A DNA stretch of 64,000 nucleotides from Verrucomicrobiia bacterium (GCA_020849895.1 JADZFN010000064.1:1-64000), one strand, 5' to 3'; counted from the stretch's first letter, positions 18,079 to 29,294 are shown. Translations and numbers: made by a program. The notes: generated by a model not told the origin, from the letters alone.

Positions 18079-19419
18079 TCAGACCAGCCCTTGATCGAGC
18101 ATCGCCTCGGCGACCTTGCGGAAGCCGGCGATGTTCGCTCCGTTCACGTAGTTCACGAATCCTTTTCGCTGCTCGTACTGGGCGCACTGGCGGTGGATGT
18201 TCGTCATAATCTCCGAAAGGCGTTTCTCCACCTCTTCGCGCGTCCAGGAGAGGCGGAGGCTGTTCTGGGACATTTCGAGCCCGCTCACGGCGACCCCGCC
18301 GGCGTTCGCCGCCTTGCCGGGGCCAAAGAGGATCTTCTTGTCGAGAAAGACGCGCACCGCCTCCGGCGTGCTCGGCATGTTCGCCCCTTCGGCCACGCAG
18401 CGGCAGCCGTTCTTGACGAGCGCAAGCGCGTCGTCGCCGGTGATCTCGTTCTGCGTCGCACAGGGCAACGCCACGTCGCACTTCACGCCCCAGGGGCGTT
18501 TTCCCGCATGGTAGGCGCACTTGAACTTCTCGGCATACTCCTTGATGCGGCCGCGCTTCCGTTCCTTCAGGTCCTTCACGAAGGCGAGTTTTTGGGGATC
18601 CACCCCCGCGGGATCGTGAACGAAGCCGCTTGAATCGGACCAAGTGATCACCTTCGCCCCCATGAGCATCGCTTTTTCCGCGGCGAACTGCGCAACATTT
18701 CCGGAACCGGAGAGAGCGATCTGTTTGTCAATGATGCTGGCGCCCACGTGGCGGAACATTTCCTCGACGAAAAAGATGAGGCCGTAGCCGGTCGCCTCGG
18801 TGCGGATGTGGCTGCCGCCCCAGGGGATCCCCTTGCCGGTGAAGACGCCCCCGAACGCGTTGCGCAGTTTCTTGTATTGCCCGAAGAGGAACCCGATTTC
18901 GCGCTCGCTCACCCCGGTGTCGCCCGCAGGGACGTCCGTATCCGGTCCGATATGACGCCAGAGCTCGTTCATGAACGCCTGGCAAAAACGCATCACCTCC
19001 TCGTCTGTGCGCCCTTTCGGATCGAAGTCGGCGCCGCCCTTGGCGCCTCCCATGGGCAGTGTGGTCAGCGAGTTCTTGAGGGTCTGTTCGAACGCCAGGA
19101 ACTTGAGCGTGCCGAGCGTCACATCCGGATGGAAGCGCAGGCCGCCCTTATAGGGGCCGATCGCACTGTTCATCTGGACGCGGTGGCCGCGGTTCACCTG
19201 CACCTCCCCGGAGCGGTCCGCCCACGTGACGCGAAACGAGATCACCCGCTCGGGTTCGACCATCCGTTCGAGGATGCGCGCCTTGCGATACCGGGGGTTC
19301 GCGGCGATGAACGGCGCCACGGAGTGGACGACTTCGGCAACCGCTTGATGGAATTCAGGTTCGACGGGATGACGTTTGACGACGCGATTGAGAAAAGCGG
19401 AGACTTCGGAAGGCTTCAT
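18079..19419 (-). CDS. gdhA: NADP-type glutamate dehydrogenase
   Basis: GPYKGGLRFHPDVTLGTLKFLAFEQTLKNSLTTLPMGGAKGGADFDPKGRTDEEVMRFCQAFM, VPAGDTGVSEREIGFLFGQYKK. Confidence 0.98.
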   Translation of the reverse strand: MKPSEVSAFLNRVVKRHPVEPEFHQAVAEVVHSVAPFIAANPRYRKARILERMVEPERVISFRVTWADRSGEVQVNRGHRVQMNSAIGPYKGGLRFHPDVTLGTLKFLAFEQTLKNSLTTLPMGGAKGGADFDPKGRTDEEVMRFCQAFMNELWRHIGPDTDVPAGDTGVSEREIGFLFGQYKKLRNAFGGVFTGKGIPWGGSHIRTEATGYGLIFFVEEMFRHVGASIIDKQIALSGSGNVAQFAAEKAMLMGAKVITWSDSSGFVHDPAGVDPQKLAFVKDLKERKRGRIKEYAEKFKCAYHAGKRPWGVKCDVALPCATQNEITGDDALALVKNGCRCVAEGANMPSTPEAVRVFLDKKILFGPGKAANAGGVAVSGLEMSQNSLRLSWTREEVEKRLSEIMTNIHRQCAQYEQRKGFVNYVNGANIAGFRKVAEAMLDQGLV

Positions 19420-19616
19420 CGCGCGCTACTAACCGATAAAGACGCCCGCGCACGCAAGATGAAATTCAAGCCGAGGCGGTCCGAAGAGATGGCCGGAGAC
19501 AATCCGTATGCCGCATCGAGTCAAAAGACGGAAGGAGCCAGAATCGCGGTTGCGGACGTTTTTCGCTCCCTGCTAAAGTGCGTCGCCCTCAACCGTTCCA
19601 TCCAGGAGGCATCCTT

Positions 19617-20702
19617 ATGGCATCCCCCCATATCCGGCTTTACATCCCCGGTCCCGTCGAGGTTTCGGAAAGCGCCTGGCGCGCGTTTCGCACGCCGATG
19701 ATCGGCCATCGCGGCGCCGGGTTTCAGGAGCTTTACGCGGCGATCCAGCCGCGGCTCCAGCAACTGCTCTACACGAAAAACCCCGTGTTCCTCTCGACAT
19801 CCTCCGCGTGGGGGGTGATGGAAGCGGCGATCCGCAACCTCGTGCGCCCCGGCAAGCGCGTCCTCTGTTGCATGAGCGGGGCGTTTTCGGACAAATGGCA
19901 CGATGTGGCCGTTTCGAACGGTCTTCAGGCCGAAAAACTTCAGGTCGAGTGGGGCCGCGCGATCCTTCCCGAGATGCTCGATGCCAAGCTCAAGGTGGGC
20001 GCTTACGACGCGGTCACGCTCATTCACAACGAGACTTCCACGGGCACGATGAATCCGCTCGCCGATCTCGCCGCCGTCGTGCGGAAATATCCGGAAACCA
20101 TCCTGATCGTGGATGCCGTCTCCTCAATGTCGGGCGTGAAGATCGAAATGGACGCGCTCGGACTCGATGTCCTCCTCGCCGGCGTCCAGAAGGCGTTTGC
20201 GCTGCCGCCGGGATTGTCCGTGTTCGCGGTTTCGCCACGCGCCCTCGCGCGAGCGAAAGCGGTTCCGAACCGCGGCTATTACTTCGATTTTCTTGAATTT
20301 CTCAAGAATCACGAGAAGAACATGACGCCTTCGACCCCTTCAATCGCGCACATCTTCGCGCTCCGGGCCAAGCTCGAAGAGTTCTTCGCTGAAGGGCTGG
20401 ACCGCCGTTTCGCGCGACATCTCGAAATGGCGAAGAAAGTACGAAGCTGGGCCGTCGCGCGAGGCTTCCGGCTCTTCCCCCAGGTGGGCTGCGAATCGGT
20501 GACCTTGAGCTGTCTCGCGAACGCCCGGCAGGTGGACGTGCCCGCTTGGATCAAGCGCCTCAAAGAACGGCACTCCTGCATCTTCGACGGCGGCTACGGG
20601 AAGCTGAAGGGACAGGCCTTTCGCATCGCCCACATGGGGGACGAAACCCCCGAGACGATCGAGCGGCTTCTCGGCGGATTGGACGAGACGCTGGAGGGAT
20701 AG
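19617..20702 (+). CDS. Alanine--glyoxylate/serine--pyruvate aminotransferase family (class V PLP)
   Basis: YIPGPVEVSESAWRAFRTPMIGHRGAGFQELYAAIQP, VDAVSSMSGVKIEMDALGLDVLLAGVQKAFALPPGLS. Confidence 0.93.
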   Translation: MASPHIRLYIPGPVEVSESAWRAFRTPMIGHRGAGFQELYAAIQPRLQQLLYTKNPVFLSTSSAWGVMEAAIRNLVRPGKRVLCCMSGAFSDKWHDVAVSNGLQAEKLQVEWGRAILPEMLDAKLKVGAYDAVTLIHNETSTGTMNPLADLAAVVRKYPETILIVDAVSSMSGVKIEMDALGLDVLLAGVQKAFALPPGLSVFAVSPRALARAKAVPNRGYYFDFLEFLKNHEKNMTPSTPSIAHIFALRAKLEEFFAEGLDRRFARHLEMAKKVRSWAVARGFRLFPQVGCESVTLSCLANARQVDVPAWIKRLKERHSCIFDGGYGKLKGQAFRIAHMGDETPETIERLLGGLDETLEG

Positions 20703-20741
20703 GGGAAGCGTTCGAATGGACGCATAAGGCAGGTTTTTGGG

Positions 20742-22721
20742 ATGAGTCTTCGATCTGCCGCCGCCGCCGCCGCCGCCGTTGCGCTTGTCGCGCTCGCGGC
20801 CGCAGCGCCTTCCTGGTGGAACGGATTCGTCTATGACGACGCGGTCTACGTCACAGGAAACCCCGTGGTGACGGGGCGCCTTCCAGCCTCGGCGGCGTTC
20901 GCGGACTCCTATCCGCCGGGACATCGCGAGCAGGGGCTTTACCGTCCGCTGACGACGCTCGCGTTCCGTCTCGACGCTTGGGCGTGGGGCGCGAGGCGGG
21001 CTGGGGAATGGAACGGATTCCATTTCACGAACGGCCTGATCCACGCAGCCAACGCCCTGCTCGTGTTTGCGCTCGCGCGACGCCTCGAGCTCGGCGCGTG
21101 GGCCGCAGGCGCCGGCGCGGCGTGGTTTGCGGCCCATCCCGCGCTGTCGGAAACCTTCTTCTGGATCTCGGCGCGAGCGGACCTTCTCGCCGCCTTTTTT
21201 TCGCTTGCCGCCGCGATTGTATGGACGGCCCGATCGGGCAGATGGCGCGCGCCGGTCGCGCTCCTCCTCTGGGCAGCCGCCCTGCTTTCGAAGGAAAACG
21301 CCCTCGTCCTGCCGGTCCTTGTCGCCGTCCTTCCTCTTTTTTTCTCCTCTCTTCCTCGTCCCTCGCGTCGGGAGGGGATCGCCGCAGCGGCGGCGGCGGC
21401 CGTTCTCCTTGCGGCGTGGATCGGTGTGCGCGTCGCCGTCCTCGGGCACGCCGCGCCGACGCTCACCGCCTACACCGGCGTCGTGGGATTCTTTCCTCGG
21501 ATTTTTACGAGCCTCGTCCAGTTGTGGAACGACATCTGCTTGTGGTTTCTGCCTTTCCCCCTGACGGTGCAGCCGGAAATCCGGCCGATCACGGATTGGA
21601 AACTCGGCGTCGCCGTCCTCGTTTCATGGGGGATGGTCGCGGCCGTTGCCTGGCGCGGTCGCGCGCGTTTCCCGTGGTTCGGCGCGGCGGCGGCCTGGTT
21701 CGTGGCCGGTCTGCTTCCGGTGTCGAACCTCCTGGCCCCCATCGGCGCGGCATTTGGAGAACGGTTTCTTTATCTGCCCTCGGCGCTTCTGGGGCCGGCG
21801 TGTGTCGCGGGTCTTGCATCGCTGGCGCGCCGCGCGGGCGCGCCTGCGGCCGGCATGCGCGTCGCGAGCGGCGTCGCGGCCGTGGCAACCGCGGGCGGGC
21901 TCGTCCTTTGCTGGCAGCGCGCGCCGGACTGGCAGGACAACCTTGCGCTCTGGGAATCTGCGGCGCGCGTCGCGCCAACGTCGTTCGCCGCGCGGGCGGC
22001 GCTCGCCGACGCCCTCTTCCAGCGCGGGCGCTTCGCCGAGGCGCATCTCCACGCTGCCGGCGCGCTGCGCCGGCTCGAGGGGCAGCCCGCGTCCTACCGT
22101 CAATTGTTTGTGCCCAAACTCATGGCGCTCGACGCCGCCGCCCAAACAGGGATGCGGCAGGCCGTCTGGCAGCGGCGCTTCGCCGAGGCGAACGAAGCGG
22201 CGCGCACACTGCGTCTGAAGGATGCCCTCGCGCTCTACCGCGCGCTGGCGGACGCCTGGCCCGAACGTCCCGAAACGCAGGAAGCGCTCGGCGACCTCTA
22301 CGTGCGGATGGAGAACCCGGTGGCGGCCCGCCGTTGCTATCTCGAAGCGTTGAGCCTCGGTCGGGAGATTCCCGTGCTTTACGCGAAATACGGACAGGTG
22401 TTGAGCGTCCTCGGCAGCAAGGCGGAGGCGGTGATGGCCTACGACGCGGCCCTGCGCGCGAATCCGACCGACGCGATCACCCATTACAACCGCGGCGTGG
22501 CGCTCGCCGATCTTGGGGACCTTTCCGCGGCGCTCGCGGCCTTTCGCGAGGCGAACCGCCATGCCCCGGAGCTCATGGCACCCCGCCTCAACGCTGCCGC
22601 CATCCTCATCCATCGCCGCGATTGGGCGGCGGCGCGCGAAGATCTCGCGCGCGTGCTGGAAGTGGATCCGAAACAGCAGGACGCGCTCGCGTTGTGGAAA
22701 AAAATCCCGGCGGAAAAATGA
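20742..22721 (+). CDS. Polytopic membrane protein with C-terminal TPRs (TMTC/O-mannosyl-transferase-like)
   Basis: Many hydrophobic TM segments, luminal-type FVYDDAVYVTGNPVV, YRPLTTLAFRLD, HAANALLVFALAR; C-terminal TPR array (AVMAYDAALRANPTDAITHYNRGVALADLGD). Confidence 0.85.
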   Translation: MSLRSAAAAAAAVALVALAAAAPSWWNGFVYDDAVYVTGNPVVTGRLPASAAFADSYPPGHREQGLYRPLTTLAFRLDAWAWGARRAGEWNGFHFTNGLIHAANALLVFALARRLELGAWAAGAGAAWFAAHPALSETFFWISARADLLAAFFSLAAAIVWTARSGRWRAPVALLLWAAALLSKENALVLPVLVAVLPLFFSSLPRPSRREGIAAAAAAAVLLAAWIGVRVAVLGHAAPTLTAYTGVVGFFPRIFTSLVQLWNDICLWFLPFPLTVQPEIRPITDWKLGVAVLVSWGMVAAVAWRGRARFPWFGAAAAWFVAGLLPVSNLLAPIGAAFGERFLYLPSALLGPACVAGLASLARRAGAPAAGMRVASGVAAVATAGGLVLCWQRAPDWQDNLALWESAARVAPTSFAARAALADALFQRGRFAEAHLHAAGALRRLEGQPASYRQLFVPKLMALDAAAQTGMRQAVWQRRFAEANEAARTLRLKDALALYRALADAWPERPETQEALGDLYVRMENPVAARRCYLEALSLGREIPVLYAKYGQVLSVLGSKAEAVMAYDAALRANPTDAITHYNRGVALADLGDLSAALAAFREANRHAPELMAPRLNAAAILIHRRDWAAAREDLARVLEVDPKQQDALALWKKIPAEK

Positions 22722-22826
22722 ACGCCGCGCGGACGGTTGCGGAACTCCAGCGCGCGCGGGCGACGTCGAGAAATCTCGGCGCGAAAAAGGGGCCGGTATG
22801 CTAAAGATCGGCGTCATGCTTCTCCG

Positions 22827-24005
22827 ATGAAAAAACGCGTCGTTGTCGCCGGATTCATGAGCACGTGTCCGATCGCCGGCGTGGTCTGGCAGCACATCCA
22901 TTACCTTGTCGGGCTCAAGCGTCTCGGGTGGGACGTCGCCTACATCGAGGACTCGGCGCGGCATCCCTACAACGCGGCGACTTTCGAAAGCGGCGAGGCC
23001 GCCATCCCTCATGCGATCGCCGTGACGAGGCGACTCGCGGAACGTTTCGGTTTCCGCTGGGCTTACCGCGCGCGGTTCACCGAGCCGATGAAGGTTTTCG
23101 GCGACTTCGATGCCTCGGGAATCGCCCGCGCGTTCGCGGAGGCCGATTTCACCTTCAACCTTTGCGGCGCGCAGGAATTGCATGACGAGGTCCTGAAGTC
23201 GCGTGGGCTCGTCTATGTCGAAAGCGACCCCGGCGTCGAGCAAATCAAACTCGCCCAGGGCGCTGCCGACACGGCCGCCTACCTGCGCGCGCATCGGGCG
23301 CTCTTCACCTTCGGCGAGAACCTCGGACGGAAGGAGTGTCCGCTGCCGAATGGCGGGTTCGCCTGGCATCCGACGCGGCAGCCGGTCGTCTGCGATTTTT
23401 GGGAGGCGCCGGCGGCGAAGGAGAAGCCGCTTCGCTTCACGACCGTTGCGAACTGGGAAACGAAAGGAAAGGACATCACGTGGAAAAACCAGGTGTATTA
23501 CTGGTCGAAAACGTTCGAGTTCTTGAAGTTCAGCGACATGCCCGCGGCGGTCGGGCGAAAGGACGTCGCCTGGGAGTTGGCTACGGACATGAGCCGGGAC
23601 CCGGCCTCCCAAGCGCTTTTCGAGAGGCAAGGGTGGCGTCTCGTCAGCCCGCACGGGATTTCCACCGATTTCGACGCGTATGTCCGCTATATTCAGGGGA
23701 GTTCGGCGGAATGGACGGTCGCCAAGGACCAGTACCTTCGTCTGAAGACGGGGTGGTTCAGTGACCGCACGGCGTGTTATCTCGCCGCGGGACGTCCGGC
23801 GATCGTCCAGGATACTTCCTTCGGAGGGACGCTGCCCGTCGGAAAGGGGCTTTTCGCGTTTCAGTCCGCGGAGGACGTCCGCGCCGCAGTGGAGGCCCTC
23901 GTGTCCGACTATGAAGGGCAATGCCTCGCCGCGCGGGAGATCGCCCGCGAGTATTTTGAAGCCGAGAAGGTGATTGCAGCCATGCTTGCCAAGCTCGGAC
24001 GGTAA
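22827..24005 (+). CDS. Glycosyltransferase-like protein
   Basis: MKKRVVVAGFMSTCPIAGVVWQHIHYLVGLKRLGWDVAYIED; C-terminal FSDRTACYLAAGRPAIVQDTSFGGTLPVGKGLFAFQSAEDVRAAVEAL. Confidence 0.75.
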   Translation: MKKRVVVAGFMSTCPIAGVVWQHIHYLVGLKRLGWDVAYIEDSARHPYNAATFESGEAAIPHAIAVTRRLAERFGFRWAYRARFTEPMKVFGDFDASGIARAFAEADFTFNLCGAQELHDEVLKSRGLVYVESDPGVEQIKLAQGAADTAAYLRAHRALFTFGENLGRKECPLPNGGFAWHPTRQPVVCDFWEAPAAKEKPLRFTTVANWETKGKDITWKNQVYYWSKTFEFLKFSDMPAAVGRKDVAWELATDMSRDPASQALFERQGWRLVSPHGISTDFDAYVRYIQGSSAEWTVAKDQYLRLKTGWFSDRTACYLAAGRPAIVQDTSFGGTLPVGKGLFAFQSAEDVRAAVEALVSDYEGQCLAAREIAREYFEAEKVIAAMLAKLGR

Positions 24006-24174
24006 GGACTGGCTCCTCCGCGCCGCCTCACGCGGGATGGGCCTCCTGCCCGCGTGGAGTTCCGCAGGCGAGGCTTGAGGAAGGAACTCTTCGAATTCGT
24101 CCTCCGCGGAAGGCGCAGAAGGATCGAATCGCTTCCGCTTCCGCAGGAGAACGCCGCAAGGCTTCGCGCGCGGT

Positions 24175-26193
24175 TCAGCGCATCCAGGCGCGGACCTTGG
24201 CCGCAACAGCGTCGGGAGTGAATCCGAACTCCTTCGCGAGCGTCGGGTATGGCGCGCTGGCGCCGTAGCGGTCCATCCCGAGAAAGAGGCCGTAGGCGCC
24301 GAGCCAGCGCTCCCAGCCGTGGCGCACGCCGGCTTCGATTGCCGCGCGGGGGAGTTTTCCGAGCACGCGCTCGCGGTATTCGGCGGACTGATTTTGGAAG
24401 AGCTCCCAGCTCGGGAGATTCACCACGCGGGCGGGAAGCCCTTCGGCCTTGAGCAGGTCGGCGGCGGCGAGCGCCACGGCGACCTCGGAGCCGGTCGCAA
24501 GGAGCGTGAGCTTCGCGCCGGGCTCCTCGTGGAGGACATAGCCGCCCTTGAGCAGGTTTTCCGCGGCGGGAAATTTCGCGCGATCGAGGACGGGGAGATT
24601 CTGCCGCGTGAGCAGGAGGGCCGTTGGACCCTTCGTGTTTTGGAGCGCGGCGATCCACGCCCAGCCGGTTTCGCTCGGATCCGCGGGGCGGATGACCGTC
24701 ACGTTCGGCATCACGCGCAGAGAGGCGGCCTGTTCGACCGGCTCGTGGGTGGGGCCGTCTTCGCCGACGAAGATCGAGTCGTGCGTGAAGACGTAAACCA
24801 CGGGCAGACGGCCGAGCGCCGCCATCCGGATCGCGGGGCGCAGGTAGTCGGCGAAAACGAAGAAGGTCGAGCCGAACGGGATCAGTCCCCCGTGGCACGC
24901 GATCCCGTTGAGGATGGCGCCCATTGCGTGCTCTCGGATGCCGAAGTGGAAGTTGCGCGCCGCGCGGTTCGACTTCGAGAAGGAGCCGTATTCCTTGACG
25001 AAGGTTTTCGTCGAGGGATGGAGATCGGCGGCGCCGCCGACGATCTGAGGCGCAGCCGCCATCAGGGCCTTGAGCGCCTCGCCACCCGTGCTGCGTGTGG
25101 CGGCGGATTTTTCGGGGTCGGGCGACGGGAGTTTCGCCGCCAGATCGGCAGGGAGGATCCGGTTCCAGTATGTGTCCCATCGGGCGGCGCGCGACGGATC
25201 GGCGGCCTTCCATGCGGTGAACCCCGCGTTCCATCGGGCTTCCGCCTCGGCGCCGCGCCGTTTGACTTCCTCGAAGCGCGCGCGCACGGCCTCGGGAACA
25301 AGGAATTGGGCGTCTTCCGGCCAGCCGAGATTTTTCTTGGTGATCTTGACCTCCTCGGCGCCCAGCGGTTCTCCGTGCGCCGCGTGGGTCCCCGCTCGGT
25401 TCGGGCTGCCGAAACCGATCGTTGTCGTGCCGATGATCACGCTGGGCCGGTCCGTGACCGCTTGCGCGGCTTCGAGGGCGCGGGCACAGGCCTCGCGATC
25501 GTGGCCGTTGATTTCCTGCACATGCCAGCCGAGGGCGCGGTAGCGGGCGGGAACGTCGTCGCTGTAGGCGAGTTCGGTGCGCCCTTCGATGGTGATATGG
25601 TTGAAGTCGTAGAAGAAAACGAGTTTGCCGAGGCCGAGGTGGCCTGCCAGAGAGAGCGCCTCCTGGACGACTCCCTCCTGGTGGCAGCCGTCGCCAAGGA
25701 TCGCATAGGTGGTGTGCTGGACGACGCGATGCTCGGGCGTGTTGAAGACGGCGGCGAGGTGTTCCTCGGCAATCGCCATGCCGACGGCGTTGCCCGCGCC
25801 TTGCCCGAGCGGTCCGGTCGTTGTTTCGATGCCGAGTGCGGGATCGAATTCAGGATGCCCCGGCGTGCGGCTGCCCCACTGGCGGAACTGCCGAAGGTCG
25901 TCGAGGGAAAGGGGATACCCGCAGAGGTGGAGCAGGGCGTAGAGGAGCATGCTCCCGTGGCCGGCGGAGAGCACGAAACGGTCGCGGTCGGGCCAGTGTG
26001 GGTTCGCCGGATTGTGCTTCAGATAGCGGGTCCAGAGGACGTAGGCGAAATCCGCGCAACCCATCGGGAGGCCGGGATGACCCGAGTTGGCTTTCTGGAT
26101 GGCGTCAATGGCGAGTGTGCGAATCGTATTGACACACAGTTGGTCAAGATCGGGCCCCGTGAGGCCCTTGCCGAAAGAGGAAGAATCAGTCAT
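24175..26193 (-). CDS. tkt: Transketolase
   Basis: [58 protein letters not shown] (TPP motif), [19 protein letters not shown]. Confidence 0.98.
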   Translation of the reverse strand: MTDSSSFGKGLTGPDLDQLCVNTIRTLAIDAIQKANSGHPGLPMGCADFAYVLWTRYLKHNPANPHWPDRDRFVLSAGHGSMLLYALLHLCGYPLSLDDLRQFRQWGSRTPGHPEFDPALGIETTTGPLGQGAGNAVGMAIAEEHLAAVFNTPEHRVVQHTTYAILGDGCHQEGVVQEALSLAGHLGLGKLVFFYDFNHITIEGRTELAYSDDVPARYRALGWHVQEINGHDREACARALEAAQAVTDRPSVIIGTTTIGFGSPNRAGTHAAHGEPLGAEEVKITKKNLGWPEDAQFLVPEAVRARFEEVKRRGAEAEARWNAGFTAWKAADPSRAARWDTYWNRILPADLAAKLPSPDPEKSAATRSTGGEALKALMAAAPQIVGGAADLHPSTKTFVKEYGSFSKSNRAARNFHFGIREHAMGAILNGIACHGGLIPFGSTFFVFADYLRPAIRMAALGRLPVVYVFTHDSIFVGEDGPTHEPVEQAASLRVMPNVTVIRPADPSETGWAWIAALQNTKGPTALLLTRQNLPVLDRAKFPAAENLLKGGYVLHEEPGAKLTLLATGSEVAVALAAADLLKAEGLPARVVNLPSWELFQNQSAEYRERVLGKLPRAAIEAGVRHGWERWLGAYGLFLGMDRYGASAPYPTLAKEFGFTPDAVAAKVRAWMR

Positions 26194-26236
26194 GGAGACC
26201 GCCTTCCCTAGCGGTTTTTTTCGCGCAAAACAACCT

Positions 26237-26671
26237 TCACTTGCTCACCTGGACTTCGAGCGTATACTCGCGCGGTTTTTCGCCTTCCTCCGAAGGGAGA
26301 TAGCGGATGCGGACTTCGCCTCGACCGAGCGCGCGCGCCTGGAGGAGCAGCCCCCACTGTCCCACGTCCACGCGCGGCGTTTCGCTTTGTGCCAGAAGGA
26401 TTCCTGGAGTGCAGTCCACGAACTCCCACCGCCCATCCCGGGAGGGATCCTTGTCCAGACGGAAAAGCAGTTGTTGGCCGATCCGCATCTGGGCGCTCTT
26501 TCCCTGGTCGAGATCCTGGCGATAGACGTCCATGACGTCGGCCACCGTGTAGAGCGCGTTCGCGGAGCCTCGCCCCATCTGCCCCGCGCAACCCGCAACC
26601 AGAAGCGCACAAGCGGTGACCCACGTCACCCTTCGCCACGACGCCCTCCAATCCGAACTCCAGCGTCTCAC
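26237..26671 (-). CDS. Lipoprotein, possibly chagasin/I42-like
   Basis: Lipobox LLVAGC; beta-rich C-terminal [24 protein letters not shown]...[28 protein letters not shown]42 assignment tentative. Confidence 0.5.
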   Translation of the reverse strand: MRRWSSDWRASWRRVTWVTACALLVAGCAGQMGRGSANALYTVADVMDVYRQDLDQGKSAQMRIGQQLLFRLDKDPSRDGRWEFVDCTPGILLAQSETPRVDVGQWGLLLQARALGRGEVRIRYLPSEEGEKPREYTLEVQVSK

Positions 26672-26682
26672 GAGGCGTTGCC

Positions 26683-27117
26683 CTACGGCTTTTTCGAGTG
26701 TCGCCTCGCGTTGCCTTTGATCACGCGTGTCGCCAGGTTGTCGCCGTTGGTCATTTCAAAAAATACGACCGCCACACGATCGCCCACCTTCAGGTCGCTG
26801 AGACTCAGGAGCGCGCCATCCACTTCGACCCGTCCATGAGGCGCCAGCTTGAAAGTCTTCTCCCCCACGATCAACGTCCCTTCGGCGGCGTTGAGCTCCG
26901 AGATCTTGCCCTTCTGATCGCCGGGATTTGGAGATTTTTTCTTGCTCGGCACCGGCGTCTCCGTGGCGGGCGGCGCGGGAGGAGTCGCGAGCGGCGCGGC
27001 TTCCATGGTGACCGGCGCCTCGGGCGTTCCAGGCGAAATTTCAACATTGGTCTGGGCGAAAAGAGCACCCGTCGCGCCGAGCGCGACGGCCGATATTAGG
27101 AAGATCATGGGCTTCAT
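26683..27117 (-). CDS. Secreted hypothetical protein, OB-like C-terminal domain
   Basis: Signal peptide MKPMIFLISAVALGATGALFAQ; GKISELNAAEGTLIVGEKTFKLAPHGRVEVDGALLSLSDLKVGDRVAVVF. Confidence 0.6.
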   Translation of the reverse strand: MKPMIFLISAVALGATGALFAQTNVEISPGTPEAPVTMEAAPLATPPAPPATETPVPSKKKSPNPGDQKGKISELNAAEGTLIVGEKTFKLAPHGRVEVDGALLSLSDLKVGDRVAVVFFEMTNGDNLATRVIKGNARRHSKKP

Positions 27118-27288
27118 TGGAGGGGACTTCACGCCTGCCGCCCCGGCCAGTCAAGCGATTTCAGGAAGGTCCTGCGGGGAAGGGGGGGACGCGGCCGGAG
27201 GAGCGGGGCCGTCTTGCGTCAGTTCCGGCGCGACCGTCATGGCCCCGTCGTGAACCCCTGCGGGCCTCACGCGCGCCCTGGGGATGGA

Positions 27289-27756
27289 TCAGAACCCTTC
27301 GAGCGCCTTGCGCACAGGTTTTCCCTCCACTTTTTCGGAAGGCGTGGAGCTGTCGGCGCTCGCGAGAGTCAAGCGCGTGAGATAGGCGTTCAGGCGCGCG
27401 ACCGCCTTGCCGTCGGTACGGCGATATTCCCGTTCGGTATTGGAACTTTCCTCGCGCTGCCAGGAAAGTCCGGCTTCGTTCGCGCGGAGGAGCGCGGCGA
27501 TTTCGTCCTCGCCGAAGAAACCCCGGTCGTCGCGATCCACGGCTTCGATCACGCAGCGGTCCTGGATGAAGCTGACTTCAATCACGTATCCGCCGAAGTG
27601 ATACTTGAGCTTTTTCTCGATCGGCTTCTGGAACTTGAGCTTCCGGATCGGCGGGCCGTAGCGTTTTTCGATTTCCGCCTGGGTTTCCCCGAGGCGGGCC
27701 TCGACGCGGCTGCCGGTCAGCGCGGTCAGGAAAAGAATCGGGATGAGAAAGCGCAT
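27289..27756 (-). CDS. Small secreted hypothetical protein
   Basis: Signal peptide MRFLIPILFLTALTGSRVEA; RLGETQAEIEKRYGPPI motif. Confidence 0.6.
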   Translation of the reverse strand: MRFLIPILFLTALTGSRVEARLGETQAEIEKRYGPPIRKLKFQKPIEKKLKYHFGGYVIEVSFIQDRCVIEAVDRDDRGFFGEDEIAALLRANEAGLSWQREESSNTEREYRRTDGKAVARLNAYLTRLTLASADSSTPSEKVEGKPVRKALEGF

Positions 27757-27797
27757 GCAAGACGATATCCGCAGGTACGGCCGATGCCAAGCGGATT

Positions 27798-28625
27798 TCA
27801 GGAGAAAGACGATTGGCGGCGGCGACGACGCCAGGTCAGCGCGGCGAGGGTGGCGAGCACGACCGCCGACGTCCCGTAGAGCGCGTTCATCTCCGGGACG
27901 ACCCGGTATTCAATGTTGAAGAGACTGATCGCTTGGGTGGCGGGATTGTTCTGGGCGTTCGCGCCGCTTCCATAAGTGAACTGGATGCTGTTGACGACAT
28001 TCGTGCCGTAGCTCACGTAAAGATTTCCAGCGCCGGACCCTGATCCGCTGTCGGGCACCGTCCTGGTGTTGGCGGTTGCAGTCCGGTTCGTTCCGCTTCC
28101 CGCAAGAGTGACCGCGGGCCCGTTGGTCAGAGTGGTGGCGCCCATGATGGCGCCGTCGAGACGCTGGCCCCAGATGCTCCGGATCTGGTCCACATAGGTG
28201 TACTTCGAACCGGAGGCGTTTCCCACATCAATGTCGAAGATGTAGTAGGAAACCGTATCCACTCCATTCTGATAGTTGAAATCAATGGTGACCGTGATGG
28301 CTTGGTTTTTGTTTGCGAAGTCTACCAGGAAGGCGAGTGAAGGTTGAATGGGGGAGGACTGGCCCCCCTCTTTAAACGTGCTGATGTCCGGCGTGGGGTC
28401 CCCCGTCAGTGTGTCGTTGCCGAGGGCGGAGACGTTGCCCGAAATCGTAATCGTGATGTCATGGCCCGGATTGTTCGGATCAATGTCGTAGGAATTGGTC
28501 AGCGATCCCGGGGTCCAAGTCAGCGCCGACCAATCCAACACAATGGCGCGCGCAGAGGCCGCCGCGGCAAAAAACGCCGCCACGATCCCGATGACGGCTG
28601 CGCGAAAATGTTTAGGAAACATCAT
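27798..28625 (-). CDS. PEP-CTERM-like secreted protein (VPEMNAL variant)
   Basis: Signal peptide; C-terminal VVPEMNALYGTSAVVLATLAALTWRRRRRQSSFS, a VPE motif + TM + Arg cluster. Confidence 0.75.
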   Translation of the reverse strand: MMFPKHFRAAVIGIVAAFFAAAASARAIVLDWSALTWTPGSLTNSYDIDPNNPGHDITITISGNVSALGNDTLTGDPTPDISTFKEGGQSSPIQPSLAFLVDFANKNQAITVTIDFNYQNGVDTVSYYIFDIDVGNASGSKYTYVDQIRSIWGQRLDGAIMGATTLTNGPAVTLAGSGTNRTATANTRTVPDSGSGSGAGNLYVSYGTNVVNSIQFTYGSGANAQNNPATQAISLFNIEYRVVPEMNALYGTSAVVLATLAALTWRRRRRQSSFS

Positions 28626-28773
28626 AGAAGACGAGATAAGTATAACTTTTAAAGATTTGAGGCATCAAGCCAATTGTTTCGACAGGAATTTCCAGGGACA
28701 CCCTTCTTCTGGGGATTGGGAAGGTCCTGACGGAGAGGGGGTTTCGTTTCCGATTTCGACTCCGGCTTGCTAG

Positions 28774-29289
<516 letters not shown>

Positions 29290-29294
29290 GGCGG

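Noticed and set aside
21624-24206. 860-aa minus-strand ORF
   Set aside because: Shadow ORF opposite the TMTC-like and glycosyltransferase genes; Arg/Glu/His-rich low-complexity translation typical of high-GC antisense frames.
24319-26211. 630-aa plus-strand ORF
   Set aside because: Antisense shadow of transketolase.
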